From Pogonophryne albipinna (lineage: Eukaryota > Chordata > Actinopteri > Perciformes > Artedidraconidae), in contig CM053256.1 of assembly GCA_028583405.1 (NCBI GenBank), forward strand, positions 10,924,494-10,988,493: a stretch of 64,000 nucleotides of DNA. The letters are read 5' to 3'. A program made the position numbers and the translations under genes. This document shows, piece by piece, positions 15,581 through 27,941 of the stretch (positions are counted from its first letter, which is position 1; every line of letters starts with the position of its first letter). The notes under the pieces were generated by a model, which worked only from the letters and a program-made list of their open reading frames with translations, was not told the origin of the DNA and did not search any database.

Positions 15581-17978
15581 CAGAATGGTGGTCCGAGGAA
15601 GGATAGGATGTAATGCCACACTTCACTTTGATATCAGCGAATACCACTTGAAACAAAGTGAGAAGGGGCTTCAATTTCCTGCAATTTCCCATACGTAGAA
15701 AAACTATTTATGGCTCTATGGAAATTATTCAAATCAGCCTGATATCTTTCAGTCTCCACTGATTTGTGTGAAACTAACTGAGTGAGTCTATTATGATCCT
15801 GCGTAGGTCCATGCCCTTAGTCAAGCTGTGCTGACATGTATCTGTGTATTCATGGAGGCAACCTTGAAGAAATCATATTTCTTTAAAGATTTTCTGATTC
15901 AGAAAATACCTGTCACCACGAAATTGCTTGAAGGGACAAGAACAGCTACAACAGTTTGAATAGTAGCAATATGGTGAACTGAGTAAGTTAAATATTCTAT
16001 TTATCAGACCACAAATGTGACAACAATAAGTTACACCCGACTACTTTGCTGTGGGCAGCAGTTCTGGAGACGGATTCAGGACAGGCACTGATGACCAGCT
16101 GCATCACTAGGTCTAAACTGTGTAATGGCAACAAGATAAATTGTTGACTCATTATGGAGTCGGACGGTTAAAACAGAAACATGTGTCTTGTTGTGGTTTC
16201 CTGGCAAAGTAGCTTCCTTGCAGCAGAGAGTGACGTAGAGAGAACGGGAGGTGCGCTAGCTAGCTAATTCTCGTCTCATTTGTTTAGTCTTTAGATTTGA
16301 CTAAAGACTTATACAGGTGTATGGCATCCATTGTTGTGGCTCTTCTCATGCTATCGTAGTGACTACACCAAACCGATTCTTCTTTTTCTTTGTTTCACTG
16401 ACCTAAATAAAAACATTTTGGAGATCTCACAAAAGTTCAGATCTTTTTAATCCTTGAATTGTTTATTCTGCCTCAATGTCCCTTCCAGGGCTTCATTATT
16501 TTCAGTTTCAGAGAATAAAGTTTGATTTACTTTAAATGCAATTTGACAATTCCTGAAGTTTCTTCACATTAACCTTCCTCCAGTGAGCCATTACAAGCAT
16601 TTTGTGTTGTTGGCCGCAGAGTGTTGCCGCAGGTTAACAATGAAATCGTCCAGCACTTTTTTGCCAGTCTGTTGGTTTTTGAAAGTATTCCACAGGAAAA
16701 AAATGTATACATATTTCTACAGCTTCATAAAGAGGTGGAATACGCTCATATCATACATTTACAATAATTACTTAAATGCTCTCATGTCGTATGGAGACAT
16801 TAATGAGCCTCATGACAGTGGTTATCCAGCCTGATGAAAATTCAACACGTGTTTACGTCTAGTGATTTCTACAACACATGCTCCGGTGCCTCTGTCTGAG
16901 TGCTTCCCTTATGAGAGCTTGTATTTTGGCACTGCCATTCTGCGTCATGAGTACACACCTGAGTACACATGTGCATACTCTTTCTGTCACACAAACAAAC
17001 ACCCAGGCTCACGCTTTCTGTTGCAGATGCCAAAATCGCTTCAGTCACGCTGTTCAGGTCACTCTTACATGTTTCACTTTAAATGATTAATAACCATTTC
17101 TCAGTTTGGTTGCGGGTAGTGTGACACTGATGGTGTTCCAAAGGCATCGCCAAAAAAGACAAGCTAACTAAGTCTTTTATCTTGTATTCTCTATAACAAG
17201 CTTGTGTTGAGACATTCCACATTGCAACACTGCACACGCCATTATCCTGATACATGTCTGCACACCGTCTACCTGATAATAATTTAAAAAGGGGTTGCTG
17301 TCACCTTGTATAATGCCAAAATAGACAACCCAACCAGTGTGAAAGGTGTGTGCATGCCAGCTGTGGTGACACAATGCAGTCGTACATAGTGAGATGACCA
17401 GCTGAGGCTGATAGCCAGTATTACACATGCATTAACCTTTCACATTTTTCCATGTCGGTCAACAGTTGGGTGCCTCTCTTCATGAAATTCAAAATGCATT
17501 TGAACTTTCAGGTCTGTAATACCTCATTCCAGCAGCAGGAACACAACTATACTGTAGATTTTGCAGCAAAACAGAGGTACTTTTTTGCCAGAACAACACA
17601 AACCGGTAGGACCGAGAAATGTCTTTTTTCAACTTGCCTTATCCTTAACTTCTTATCAGACAGGACGGCCATACACGTCCCATAAGAGATCAACTTTCCC
17701 TTCTTTCTTGATGTAATTCACTTGACACCAGTGGGTGTTTTTTTTATCTGACACTGTCTGAGCTATAGAAACGTACAGGAAGAGACTGTCCCTTCAGACA
17801 CCGCTGCTCTCTCAATGGAGCTGATATCATTCTCTCACTCTTTTTCCCCCACATCAACATCATTTTTGTCATCCCCTCTCTTGTGTCTGTCTTTTATATT
17901 GTGATCCTCTGACTGCGGACTGTCCCTCTCTGTTCCTCTAGTCTCTGCCTGAGGGATGTTTTTTTTTTGTGAGTGAGA

Positions 17979-17997
17979 TGTGTGTGTGTGTGTGTGT

Positions 17998-18034
<37 letters not shown>
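17979..18034. repeat. (TG)n microsatellite
   Basis: 56 bp of TG with one TA variant near 18001. Confidence 0.97.
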
Positions 18035-18039
<5 letters not shown>

Positions 18040-18605
18040 AATGTGTGTGTACCCCCTCCAACCCCATAGGGGCTTGTATACAAGTCTGGCCCTCTCAGCC
18101 TGCCATTGTTATGCCAGCTTTGTGCCTTTGATCAGCTGTGTGTTTATGCCCATGTTTGTGTATAATATGTGCATGTCTAAGTGTGCTACCATATGTGCGT
18201 TTTACATACCGTATGTGTGTGTTTATTCTGTTTTATCCGAGTGTGTGTGCAACTGCATTCTGCCAAGACCCGGCTCCTCTCTGTGTCTGTCCATTGTGTC
18301 CAGTGTTGTGTTCAGTGGCTCAAGGCATTTGGCCGCTATAGAGGACAATGCAGAACAGACAATAGTCAGACAATAGATGGTATACTCGGGGTGGGATGAA
18401 GCACCTTCCATGTACTTACAGCACCACACATTTGAGTGCACATCAGAAAAAAAATGTTTCCAAACCTTCCTGCCATTGTCTATTGTGTATAAGATGTAAT
18501 ATCCTAATCATGGCATGTAGTAATACCAAATAATGATGTGGTATATTGCAGCACTTAAAAAGCATCAGGTCCAAATCTGACTGGCAGCCAAGGCTGTGAT
18601 GTTTG

Positions 18606-18717
<112 letters not shown>

Positions 18718-21305
18718 GCCATCATGCTTTACACCCCCCCTCCCATCCTCCAATGACCTCCTTCGTCCAGCAGAAGCCAACTGGCAGCTTGACATCCTGT
18801 ATCTAAAATCTATTAGTCATTCCTTCTCCGTCGCTCCATCCATCTCTCTGTCTCAATAAGCCATCAGTGGTTTTGGTTCTGATCCAAATCAATCCTGTTC
18901 TGACACTGGCCCGAATCATTCATCTCTCCCCGCTGTCTCTCTCTATCTTTCTGCCTCTCTAACAGTAGGAGTGTGTAGCCAGCTGCCAGCTAGCATCAGT
19001 CATGTTGTCAAGGTCTGGCTCTGGGGCTGCTGTTGGCTTTGAGGGCGAGTTCTGCCACGAGTTTCTCCACAGCCCGTCCCTAAACAGCCTTGATGCACTG
19101 ACGGCATTAAGTGTTGTTGGCCTTTTTGGCTTTGGAGCACAATTTTAGGCTGTGCAAGCAAAACCCAAGGACTGTTTTAATGAGTATGGACTATTTCTTT
19201 AATGAAAACCAATCCCAAGCAGTTCAAATGAAAACGTCTTTGTGAAGGTAGTTATTTCTTCTTACATGTTGCCCTTTAAATATTCCTTTCTGTCAAATTA
19301 AAGAAACGTTGAGAGCAACTTAACCACAGCTGAGCAAATCACATTTTGCATTGTCTAGTATACTCAAGGAATTTTTGGTATATTTAGAACAATTGTTGTT
19401 ATCAGTATTATGAAGGTGGGAACTCCTCACTGCTTAATGTACATTGTACAGTAAGACGGAAACAACGGTGTCAGCATGTTGCGATTATATTGTTTCTTCT
19501 GCACCTGTTTGATAAGGGCACACTATTGGTCCTGTCAGTTTGTTGTTTCAAATTGCATGTGATATTAAATATTAATATAGCATATTCCATAGTTCAATTA
19601 AATTATGTATTAGATATTGAAACATAGTATAATGAAACACAATTGACAAAGATGACAAAAGTCATCTTTTTTTTTCTCAAGAAATGTTGTAATGCAGTAG
19701 CAACAGCAATCGTTACCAAGCACACTGAGCATGTATAAATTAATAAAGGTAAATCTGCATTTTACGTGTAATTAACACTGAGTATTTTGTATTATGTTGA
19801 TTGTAGCCACAAATTGCCCCTTTCCTTTTAAATGAAACAGGTTAATGTGTTTTAGTCTATCAGAGCTTGTCATCTGTTAAGTTAGGTGAAAAGGTGTTGA
19901 TTCACAACTGGCATATAACTAATAACTCAGCTTGAAGGTAAGAGTTGTGGCATTAGGAGAAAGAATGGTATGGCTACAGGGCTATACTGTAAAATACTAG
20001 ATTATAGTAATGCATTTTTTTGTAATGATGTACACTCATGAACATTAAAAACAAACCTGAACCATCAATTAAAGAGTTAGACCTAAATTCAATTCAATTT
20101 GTGTTGACCTCTAGTGGTTTAACTCCACAACTTGTTGCAGTAATTTAGAAGTGTACTCCATGATGTTTCATACACCACGATATTACAGGTGGGTAATGTT
20201 TTGATCATTGTACAACAATTATGGCCCTTTTTATTTTTGCAGTACTGCTGCATCTCAGTTTTAGTGACTAAAGTGGTTGGTTCAGTTTATTAACTGGAGA
20301 AACATGGTTTTCTGCTGATGTGTCCAGTATGGTAATGCACAGCATGAGCAGCTGTGTTAGGGTCATAAAGGCACAGACAGTGATGTCTCACTGAAAAGGC
20401 TGAGCCTCGTCTTATTGTCTGGTTTAAAATTATATTTTGAGATAATACAAATCTCTGAACATAATGTTGAATCACACACATGCATTGCTTTGACGTGCAA
20501 CAATGCTATGTGTGGCAAACAGCTGTGAAACTCTCAGAAATCAGTGCCAGAAAAGCTTCTTCATCAAAATCTGAAGAAAATGATTAACTAACTGCCGTAA
20601 TTAACATTATGTTCTCCACTTTAAAGATCCGAGTCATATGCAGTTAAAATTAGAGTGTAAAAGCAGCTGTATTGTGCAGTTAGTATGTGCTTAATTCCTT
20701 TGTTGTATTTCATCTCATCTTTCTTTCCTCATACAGCCAATGTCATCTACCTGCTGTTCACTCCCGGGGACTCCAAAAAAGACTACAAATTAAGAAAAGA
20801 TTAACTTCCCCACTCTCATATTGCCACTTTCTTTCTCTGTTGTCCTCTTCATCTCTTTCTAAACTCCTACATTTGGTATTATTATTCCCCGTCCATCCTT
20901 TCCTGTTTATCTAAGATCAAATATAATCAATCTACCCAACATGACAAGCAGTTTACAGCTCTATTGCGGCCCTTCAAGATTAGAAAATGTAAAACCGTTC
21001 TGCTTTTTTAGATATATTTTGCACCAAAGCCCACATAGTCTCCTCCAGATTTAATTGGCCCTATAAATAAACTGTTCTGCTGCAAAAGTCGTTTAGAGGC
21101 AGAGAAATAGAGGGGAACACACACAGAGACAGAAAGATGGGGAGATGCAGAGATAGAAAGACAGACATAGAAGACAGACAAAGAGTGAGGCAGTGAATTA
21201 CCACAGTAGATGAATGTAATTCTCTAAGTCTTGCCTGAGCAGTGATAACTGACTTAGGATGCACACAGATAGCGATGGCTTCATCAGAGCAGCTGAGGGA
21301 CGGAG

Positions 21306-21473
<168 letters not shown>

Positions 21474-21615
21474 AGATCTGTATGTGTCACAAGAAGGAGG
21501 TGACAGAGAAAAACAGATGCACAGTGAGGGATAGAGAAACTTGCTGAAAAAAAAGACAGATTGGTGAAGACGCAAGATGCTTACCCAAATATATGATCAT
21601 TTTTTAAAACTGTAA

Positions 21616-21912
21616 CTTGTAATACGGTAGGCAGCAAAGGCCCGTGGGTCAGATTCCAACCTGGGCCACAGTGGTAAGGACTTGGTTTTGGTACAATGGG
21701 CACCTGCTTGGTCAATTGATTATACATATAATATATTGCTTTTTATTCAAAGCAACTTACCATTTTGCCTCTCATTCACCCACACACTGCTGGCAGCCAG
21801 CTGCGACTTACCATCAGGATCAATTCAGAAATCGGTATCTAGCCAAAGGACACTTCCACATGTGGACAGGAGAAGCTGGGGATCGAATCACCAACGCTGT
21901 GATTAGTGGATG
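21616..21912 (+). repeat. Dispersed teleost retroposon-like repeat
   Basis: The stretch from CAAAGGCCCGTGGGTCAGAT through CAAAGCAACTTACCATTTTG to GGGGATCGAATCACCAACG resembles a common teleost interspersed repeat that I recall but cannot search for here. GGGTCAGATTCC could be a decayed tRNA-type B box. No intact reading frame is evident. Confidence 0.5.
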
Positions 21913-22467
21913 ACACGCTTATCAAATAACCCTCAAGCACTTCAAACTTAATGGAAGTAAAACTGATACATGAGGTTTAACTTTTACTCCATTAAGTATG
22001 ATATAACTTCTACAAGCGACAGGAACCTAAATATGAATAACGATGACAGTAAAGGGGGAACTGAATAAAATAATTAGTGAAAGATAAATATGTTAAAAGT
22101 CACCTATTATGCAAAGTCCACTTTTTCATGTCTTTTATACATAAACATGTGTCCCCTCTGTGTAAAGAGATTCAGAAGGTTTCAGGAAAAAAGATTCTCT
22201 CTCTTTTTGTCCTGATCCATTTATATAGAAACCTGTCAAGATCAATGAGCTGATCAGATTTTGGTCCCTTTGTGATGTCATAATGTTTTATTGGCTTGTG
22301 TAACCATTAGCCAATAACCAACCAAGGTAACCCCTGTCCACCTTATTACCTGAATCTCCTCCTAGGGCAGAATCAGCACTTTTGAAACAGGGCTGAAACA
22401 GAGGGGATTATGGGATGCTGCAATGATCTGTTTGGTATTTGGAGCCAAACACTTCAGAGACATGTTT

Positions 22468-22469
<2 letters not shown>

Positions 22470-22498
<29 letters not shown>
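22470..22498. repeat. (TA)n tract at left edge of Tc1
   Basis: About 14 AT/TA dinucleotides standing where the left transposon tip should be. Confidence 0.95.
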
Positions 22499-22501
<3 letters not shown>

Positions 22502-24093
22502 ACACTTTTGTTTTTGCTCCCATTTTTCATGAGATGAACTCAAAGATCTAAAACATTTTCTATATACACAAAATAACAATTTCTCTCAAATATTGTTCAT
22601 AAATCTGAAAAAATCTGTGATAGTGAGCACTTCTCCTTTGCCGAGATAATCCATCCCACCTCACAGGTGTGGCATATCAAGATGCTGATTAGACAGCATG
22701 ATTATTGCACAGGTGTGCCTTAGGCTGGCCACAATAAAAGGCCACTCTGAAATGTTCAGTTTTATCACACAGCACAATGCCACAGATGTCGCAAGTTTTG
22801 AGGGAGCGTGCAATTGGCATGCTGACAGCAAGAATGTCCACCAGAGCTGTTGCCCGTGAATTGAATGTTCATTTCTCTACCATAAGCCGTCTCCAAAGGC
22901 GTTTCAGAGAATTTGGCAGTACATCCAACCGGCCTCACAACCGCAGACCACGTGTAACCACACCAGCCCAGGACCTTCACCTCCAAGATCGTCTGAGACC
23001 AGCCACTCGCACAGCTGCTGCAACAATCGGTTTGCATAACCAAAGAATTTCTGCACAAACTGTCAGAAACCGTCTCAGGGAAGCTCATCTGCATGCTTGT
23101 CGTCCTCATCGGGGTCTCGACCTGACTCCGGTTCGTCGTCGTAACCGACTTGAGTGGGCAAATGCTCACATTCGATGGCGTCTGGCACGTTGGAGAGGTG
23201 TTCTCTTCACGGATGAATCCCGGTTTTCACTGTTCAGGGCAGATGGCAGCGTGTGTGGCGTTGTGTGGGTGAGCGGTTTACTGATGTCAATGTTGTGAAT
23301 CGAGTGGCCCATGGTGGTGGTGGGGTTATGGTATGGGCAGGCGTATGTTATGGACGACGAACACAGGTGCATTTTATTGATGGCATTGTGAATGCACAGA
23401 GATACCGTGACGAGATCCTGAGGCCCATTGTTGTGCCATTCATCCACGACCATCACCTCATGTTGCAGCATGATAATGCACGGCCCCATGTTGCAAGGAT
23501 CTGTACACAATTCCTGGAGGCTGAAAACATACCAGTTCTTGCATGGCCAGCATACTCACCGGACATGTCACCCATTGAGCATGTTTGGGATGCTCTGGAT
23601 CGGCGTATACGACAGCGTGTTCCAGTTCCTGCCAATATCCAGCAACTTGGCACAGCCATTGAAGAGGAGTGGACCAACATTCCACAGGCCACAATCAACA
23701 ACCTGATCAACTCTATGCGAAGGAGATGTGTTCCATTTTGAGGCAAATGGTGGTCACACCAGATACTGACTGGTTTTCGGACCCCCCCAGACCCCCCCAA
23801 TAAAGCAAAACTGCACGTTTCAGTGGCCTTTTATTGTGGCCAGCCTAAGGCACACCTGTGCAATAATCATGCTGTCTAATCAGCATCTTGATATGCCACA
23901 CCTGTGAGGTGGGATGGATTATCTCGGCAAAGGAGAAGTGCTCACTATCACAGATTTTTTCAGATTTATGAACAATATTTGAGAGAAATGGTTATTTTGT
24001 GTATATAGAAAATGTTTTAGATCTTTGAGTTCATCTCGTGAAAAATGGGAGCAAAAACAAAAGTGTTGCATTTGTATTTTTGTTCAGTGTATA
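22499..24093 (+). mobile_element. Tc1/mariner-superfamily transposon with long inverted repeats, nearly intact
   Basis: Inverted repeats of about 250 bp, at 22499-22752 and 23817-24066, match almost base for base when one is reverse-complemented; both contain AACACTTTTGTTTTTGCTCC. They flank a Tc1-type transposase (22777-23741). The right end continues to CAGTGTATA at about 24093. The corresponding left tip is missing and is replaced by a (TA)n tract at 22470-22498. High arm identity and a transposase with only one obvious break suggest fairly recent activity. The element sits inside an older MITE. Confidence 0.92.
22777..23741 (+). pseudogene. Tc1-like transposase, one frameshift
   Basis: It begins [16 protein letters not shown] and has N-terminal helix-turn-helix regions (about residues 10-45 and 75-105) joined by an NRRPRV linker, like the GRPR motif of Tc1 enzymes. 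The catalytic triad is visible: Asp in FTDESRF (codon near 23212), Asp in LQHDNARPHV, and Glu in SPDMSPIEHVW. Exactly 34 residues separate the second Asp from the Glu, the DD34E spacing of Tc1. The frame breaks once near 23245-23250, just after FRADG, where one base appears lost; the second frame continues QRVWR, then GERFTDVN, to the stop at 23741. It would cut and paste the element if whole; as read, it is truncated after the first catalytic residue. Confidence 0.92.
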
Positions 24094-24126
24094 TTGATGA
24101 AAAACGGTATAATAGGGGACCTTCAA

Positions 24127-26416
24127 TACATATCCTATTTATGAGAGGCACAAAAGAGCCATCTACATTGATTATTTATGTATGACCAGAGCTTATTACT
24201 TCCAATGAGACACCATCTATAAATGCTTTAGCGTATAATGATAGTTGACGGTTCAACATAAAGCATTCAGAACATTAATATGGCAGTAACAGCAACAACA
24301 TGTCCCACTGAGTGTAGTCTGGACAGAGTACAGCTGTCCCTCTGCATTCTGATGCAACCAGTTCATTGTTCTCAGACAGTTTCATTCTCTTGCACGGATT
24401 AAGAAATGCCAAGAATGGTCGCCAAATATACGTAGAAGCCATTAATATACCTGGGTGTCCAAGTTAAGTCTTTTTGTGAAGACTGCTGTTCCTTTAAATA
24501 TTTTCTAGGCTCCTTGTGTGTATTTATGTTGCTTTTGAGAGTTTACCACAGTTCTTTTGATGCACCTGCAACAAACTGAATCTCAGTTACAAAGCCATCT
24601 GTACACAAGTGTGTCATTCATTTGAATACCAATTAGCGCTACGTGAAAGCTTTAACTGACGTTTGAAAGTCAGGTTTTTTCAGTGCCAGTTTTCAACAGC
24701 AACATAAGGCAACATACTTGCTGTCTGAACTGCTAAAGCATAATTCACACAAGTGGGATAATTGTGTAAAAAGAGGAGAAGCCCCAAAATTAGGACGACA
24801 TTATGCCAACATTACTGACGAAAAGGAACAGTTACATTGGTGGTGGTCACAATTTACATGTATCCAAACATGAAAATATTTGTGTCTATGTGTGTAAGAC
24901 ATTTGTATATTTGCAAGCATGAGTGTAAGATGTGTGTGTTTGTGTGTGAAAGACAGAAACAGAGTGTAATCATAGCCGTGCAGGGTGTTGACTCTACAGG
25001 GATGTGCAGAAACATGCCGTCTAATTAACAGTGTCCTCTCCGTGGCGAGGCTGGTTCCCACAGCCCCAACAGCCATGATTAAAAGAGATGCTCTCAAAGG
25101 ACGGCAAGCTCTTCCAAATCACTCCAATTCAAGAAACTTCCTGGATGCCATCGACACAATCAACCATCTCATCTTGACCAGAACGGTCGCTCTTTAAACT
25201 CTCCGTCTCACTCTGGGTCCTTCTCAAGTAAGCACAGACTTCTCTCCTGCTTTCTCTCTCTTAAGTTCCCTTCATCTGTGGGCTGCTTTTTTTCTCTCTG
25301 CTCTTCTTTTTCCAACAAATACTCGTCCTCTCTTCCCTCCCTCTCGCTTCTCTCACCCGTGCTGTCTGCCAAGGCTTCACATCAAAGCCGATGATTGGTT
25401 TCTTACTGTTCAGTAGGCAGTATTCTATCCCGCTTTGTGTGAAGAGACCAAAATAATCAGCATGAATATGGAAAAACTTGCTTCTATGCTAATATCCAGC
25501 CCAGTAATATCCATATCAGTCAAACTAACTTGGCTTAATTTGACTTACATACAAACGGATGGCAACACTTTACTCCAAAGTCCCCTTGGCTTAGAATCAC
25601 ATTGTAAACACTGACTTTGACTTGTGTGTATAAATATAGCAACTCGTCAAGGTTGTTGGCTCAGTGCTGAATTTGACTCATGTACAGAAAGCAACAATGT
25701 ATTTCATTTCTGTTGTTTTCTTGGCACCATCTCCTGATGTAGTCTCTTCACCTTGGTAGACAACCACTACTCAAGGTTGCTGGCTAAGCATTCTGAGGCT
25801 GTTTTAAGAAGTTTCTTCAGCAACGTCTCTCCAATTAATTTAATAGTAAAGTTGAATTAAATTAGTCCTTTGTCCTTGAGCTCAAGTTTTATGAAAATCT
25901 ACTCATTTGGGACATGATATTAGAAGTTTTAGGATTCACATGAATTCAGCTATAATATAAATATTTTAATGAATAAAGGTGGAAGCCAACCGTGTTATGA
26001 GTACAATTCAGGGTCAGTTTAAATTAACAGAAATAATAGTAAAAGGTGCCATTTGACACTTTTTGCCCAACATTTGACTATAAAAGCTCAGGTCTGGTTA
26101 CAACAGAAAGGGGTACTTGTGTTGTAAGTTCATCTCTCGTCCTTATGAAGTTGACATAGGAATTACTTGCAGGGCTACTTAGCATACTACTGTAGCACGC
26201 TAGCCAGAAACATGCTAGCTCTAGAGTAGACAATCAGAATAACAGGCTTGCTAACTAACGAAATCGATGCAGTGGACCATTCATTAACAACATATTTTCA
26301 AAAGATGCATTTTTACCATTTTCTCTGCAAACCATCCTTGTTTAGAGGAGCAGAACTGTGAAAAAGTGGATGGTGCAAACATGATCATTTGCTATGATAA
26401 TTCTCATCCCTGCCAC
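24127..26416. other. No gene seen
   Basis: Single-copy-looking sequence; a pyrimidine-rich patch lies at 25230-25370. No splice-bounded coding block recognised. Confidence 0.55.
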
Positions 26417-26451
26417 TTGAAAACACAATTTCATTGAAATTGTGTTTTCAA
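26417..26451. repeat. Perfect 17-bp palindrome with 1-nt loop
   Basis: TTGAAAACACAATTTCA, one T, then its exact reverse complement. It could form a cruciform or mark the fusion point of an inverted duplication. Confidence 0.97.
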
Positions 26452-26609
26452 CCCTCACGCATCTGGCGTGTGACACACACTTTCACTCTCAATGTCACGC
26501 TCTCACGCTGCCCAAACTATTCTCACGCCAAAAACAAGATGAACCGGTGATCGTTTTTGGTTGGTTATTTACAATGTTGAGTTGACAGCTGCTCAAGCTG
26601 TCGATCCGC

Positions 26610-26703
26610 TCCCTCCCCGCCCCCACCACTCTTAACAACTTTAACAGACAGCAGAGCAGTGGGAGCCGGTTGGTCAATCCCCGACCCGTATTGCGCATGC
26701 GCA
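26610..26703. promoter_or_regulatory. GC-box and NRF1-like site cluster
   Basis: CCCCGCCCCC (26614-26623) is an Sp1-type GC box, and TGCGCATGCGCA (26692-26703) is a perfect 12-bp palindrome identical to the NRF1 consensus. Sequence between is CpG-richer than its surroundings. No gene start is recognisable next to it, so it may be a transposon relic or a lone promoter-like patch. Confidence 0.35.
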
Positions 26704-26873
26704 GATCTGAGATCCAGTAGAAATGATAAAAAGTAAAAGTCTGCTGCTTATTGTTCTACTAGGCCAAAATAGAGTCAAAGAGTGTATGAGAGTGAGAGTG
26801 TGTTAATTAATATATTTGGCAGTTTGGAGTAAGTCTGTAGATTTGTTTGTGTCTGTGTGTTTCATGTATACAG

Positions 26874-27112
26874 TAGGCCTCTAACGATAATTAATTTTGT
26901 TGGATACATTTTCCCGGAAATTATTGCGATAAACGATAATATTGTCGGCACCGTTGTATCATTTTAGACCACTGACATAATGATAATATAAAATAATAAT
27001 TCAAGTACATCCTTTCAAACTGCTAATCACATCCTCATGTAAATGAAAACATTTATCGAGTTCATTTTTATTTATCGTACGATAAGTCAATGAATTGCTT
27101 ATCGCGACAGGC
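26874..27112. mobile_element. Decayed hAT-like MITE
   Basis: The left end TAGGCCTCTAACGATAA and the right end TTATCGCGACAGGC are partial inverse relatives, and the interior is full of CGATAA motifs (for example TTGCGATAAACGATAAT). This matches the look of a common fish MITE family. The right tip has lost its final bases and no target duplication is visible. Confidence 0.55.
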
Positions 27113-27553
27113 ACACAATAAAACAGTGGAAACAAACAGGTGTTTGACTTTCATTAGTGAATTAAACTTTGTGCCCTTTATAGTCTGTGTCCAATATTGT
27201 GTATTTGTATATATTGTATATATATCATGCTAAGGTCCCGCTACTGACACAATAGCAGTCATTTGGTGCGCATATGTGTAATTAAACCCATGATATAAAA
27301 ATCTCAGGTGCCCAAAGTTGGCAACCCTGGTTTCAATATGGTTTGCTATTAGTCAACATTGCAATTTCACATGTAAAAAAAGGTGAGCAGAGAGCAAAGG
27401 ATCTGCTCGATCATGTAAGCGGACCCTCTCGTGTTGGGATTTCATTTGAAATTATTTGATTTTGTCCTGAACGATGAGCAATTAAAACATTTTTGTTAAC
27501 AAATATATATAACAGACTTTCAAGCCAATAGGTATATTTCCTGCAGGCCACAT

Positions 27554-27941
27554 TTAAAGGTGGGGTTGGTAATTTTGGAGAAACCAGCTTGAGTGCGCTA
27601 GAATTTGAAATACACAGCCGGAAAAAATCTGCCACTTCCTTACAGAGCCCCTCCTCCAACACACACGAACGTGCACATGACCAATGAGGGCACGAGATAA
27701 GTTTGTGCACAGATGGAAGGCTGACAGGCAGGTAGGCCATCCAGTTACTTTAGCCGAGCCGGCTAAAATGATTGGTCGTGCTTTTTACAGTACTACGGCT
27801 TCCACAGATGACTTTTGTTATGGATTTTTTGTCAAAGCACTTAAGATATTCATTGCTATCCGGATGTTAAGAGCATTCCATGGAATATAACAAAAAGTGT
27901 ATCTCGAGCCGGTTTCTCAAACTTACCTACCCCACCTTTAA
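27554..27941. mobile_element. MITE with ~40-bp inverted ends and TTAA flanks
   Basis: The left end TTAAAGGTGGGGTTGGTAA and the reverse complement of the right end, TTAAAGGTGGGGTAGGTAA, match, and the similarity continues through GAGAAACC about 30 bp in. Each outer edge reads TTAA, consistent with a TTAA target. The interior shows no coding sequence. Confidence 0.75.

Larger units (their letters stand above)
22093..24126. mobile_element. Older MITE interrupted by the Tc1 element
   Basis: The left end TTAAAAGTCACCTATTATGC (22093-22112) and the right end at 24107-24126 are inverted relatives, matching at 16 of 20 positions. The roughly 377 bp left part and 33 bp right part carry no coding sequence. 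The termini resemble an abundant teleost MITE I recall, with ends like GGTCACCTATTATGC; superfamily not certain. The Tc1 insertion at 22470-24093 splits it. Confidence 0.7.

Noticed and set aside
21616..21665. Possible tRNA gene
   Set aside because: Only a loose B-box-like match is visible; no cloverleaf can be drawn. Treated as part of a dispersed repeat.
22765..23169. Minus-strand frames opposite the Tc1 transposases (also 23166-23510, 23453-23800, 44371-45044)
   Set aside because: They are antisense shadows of transposase coding sequence.
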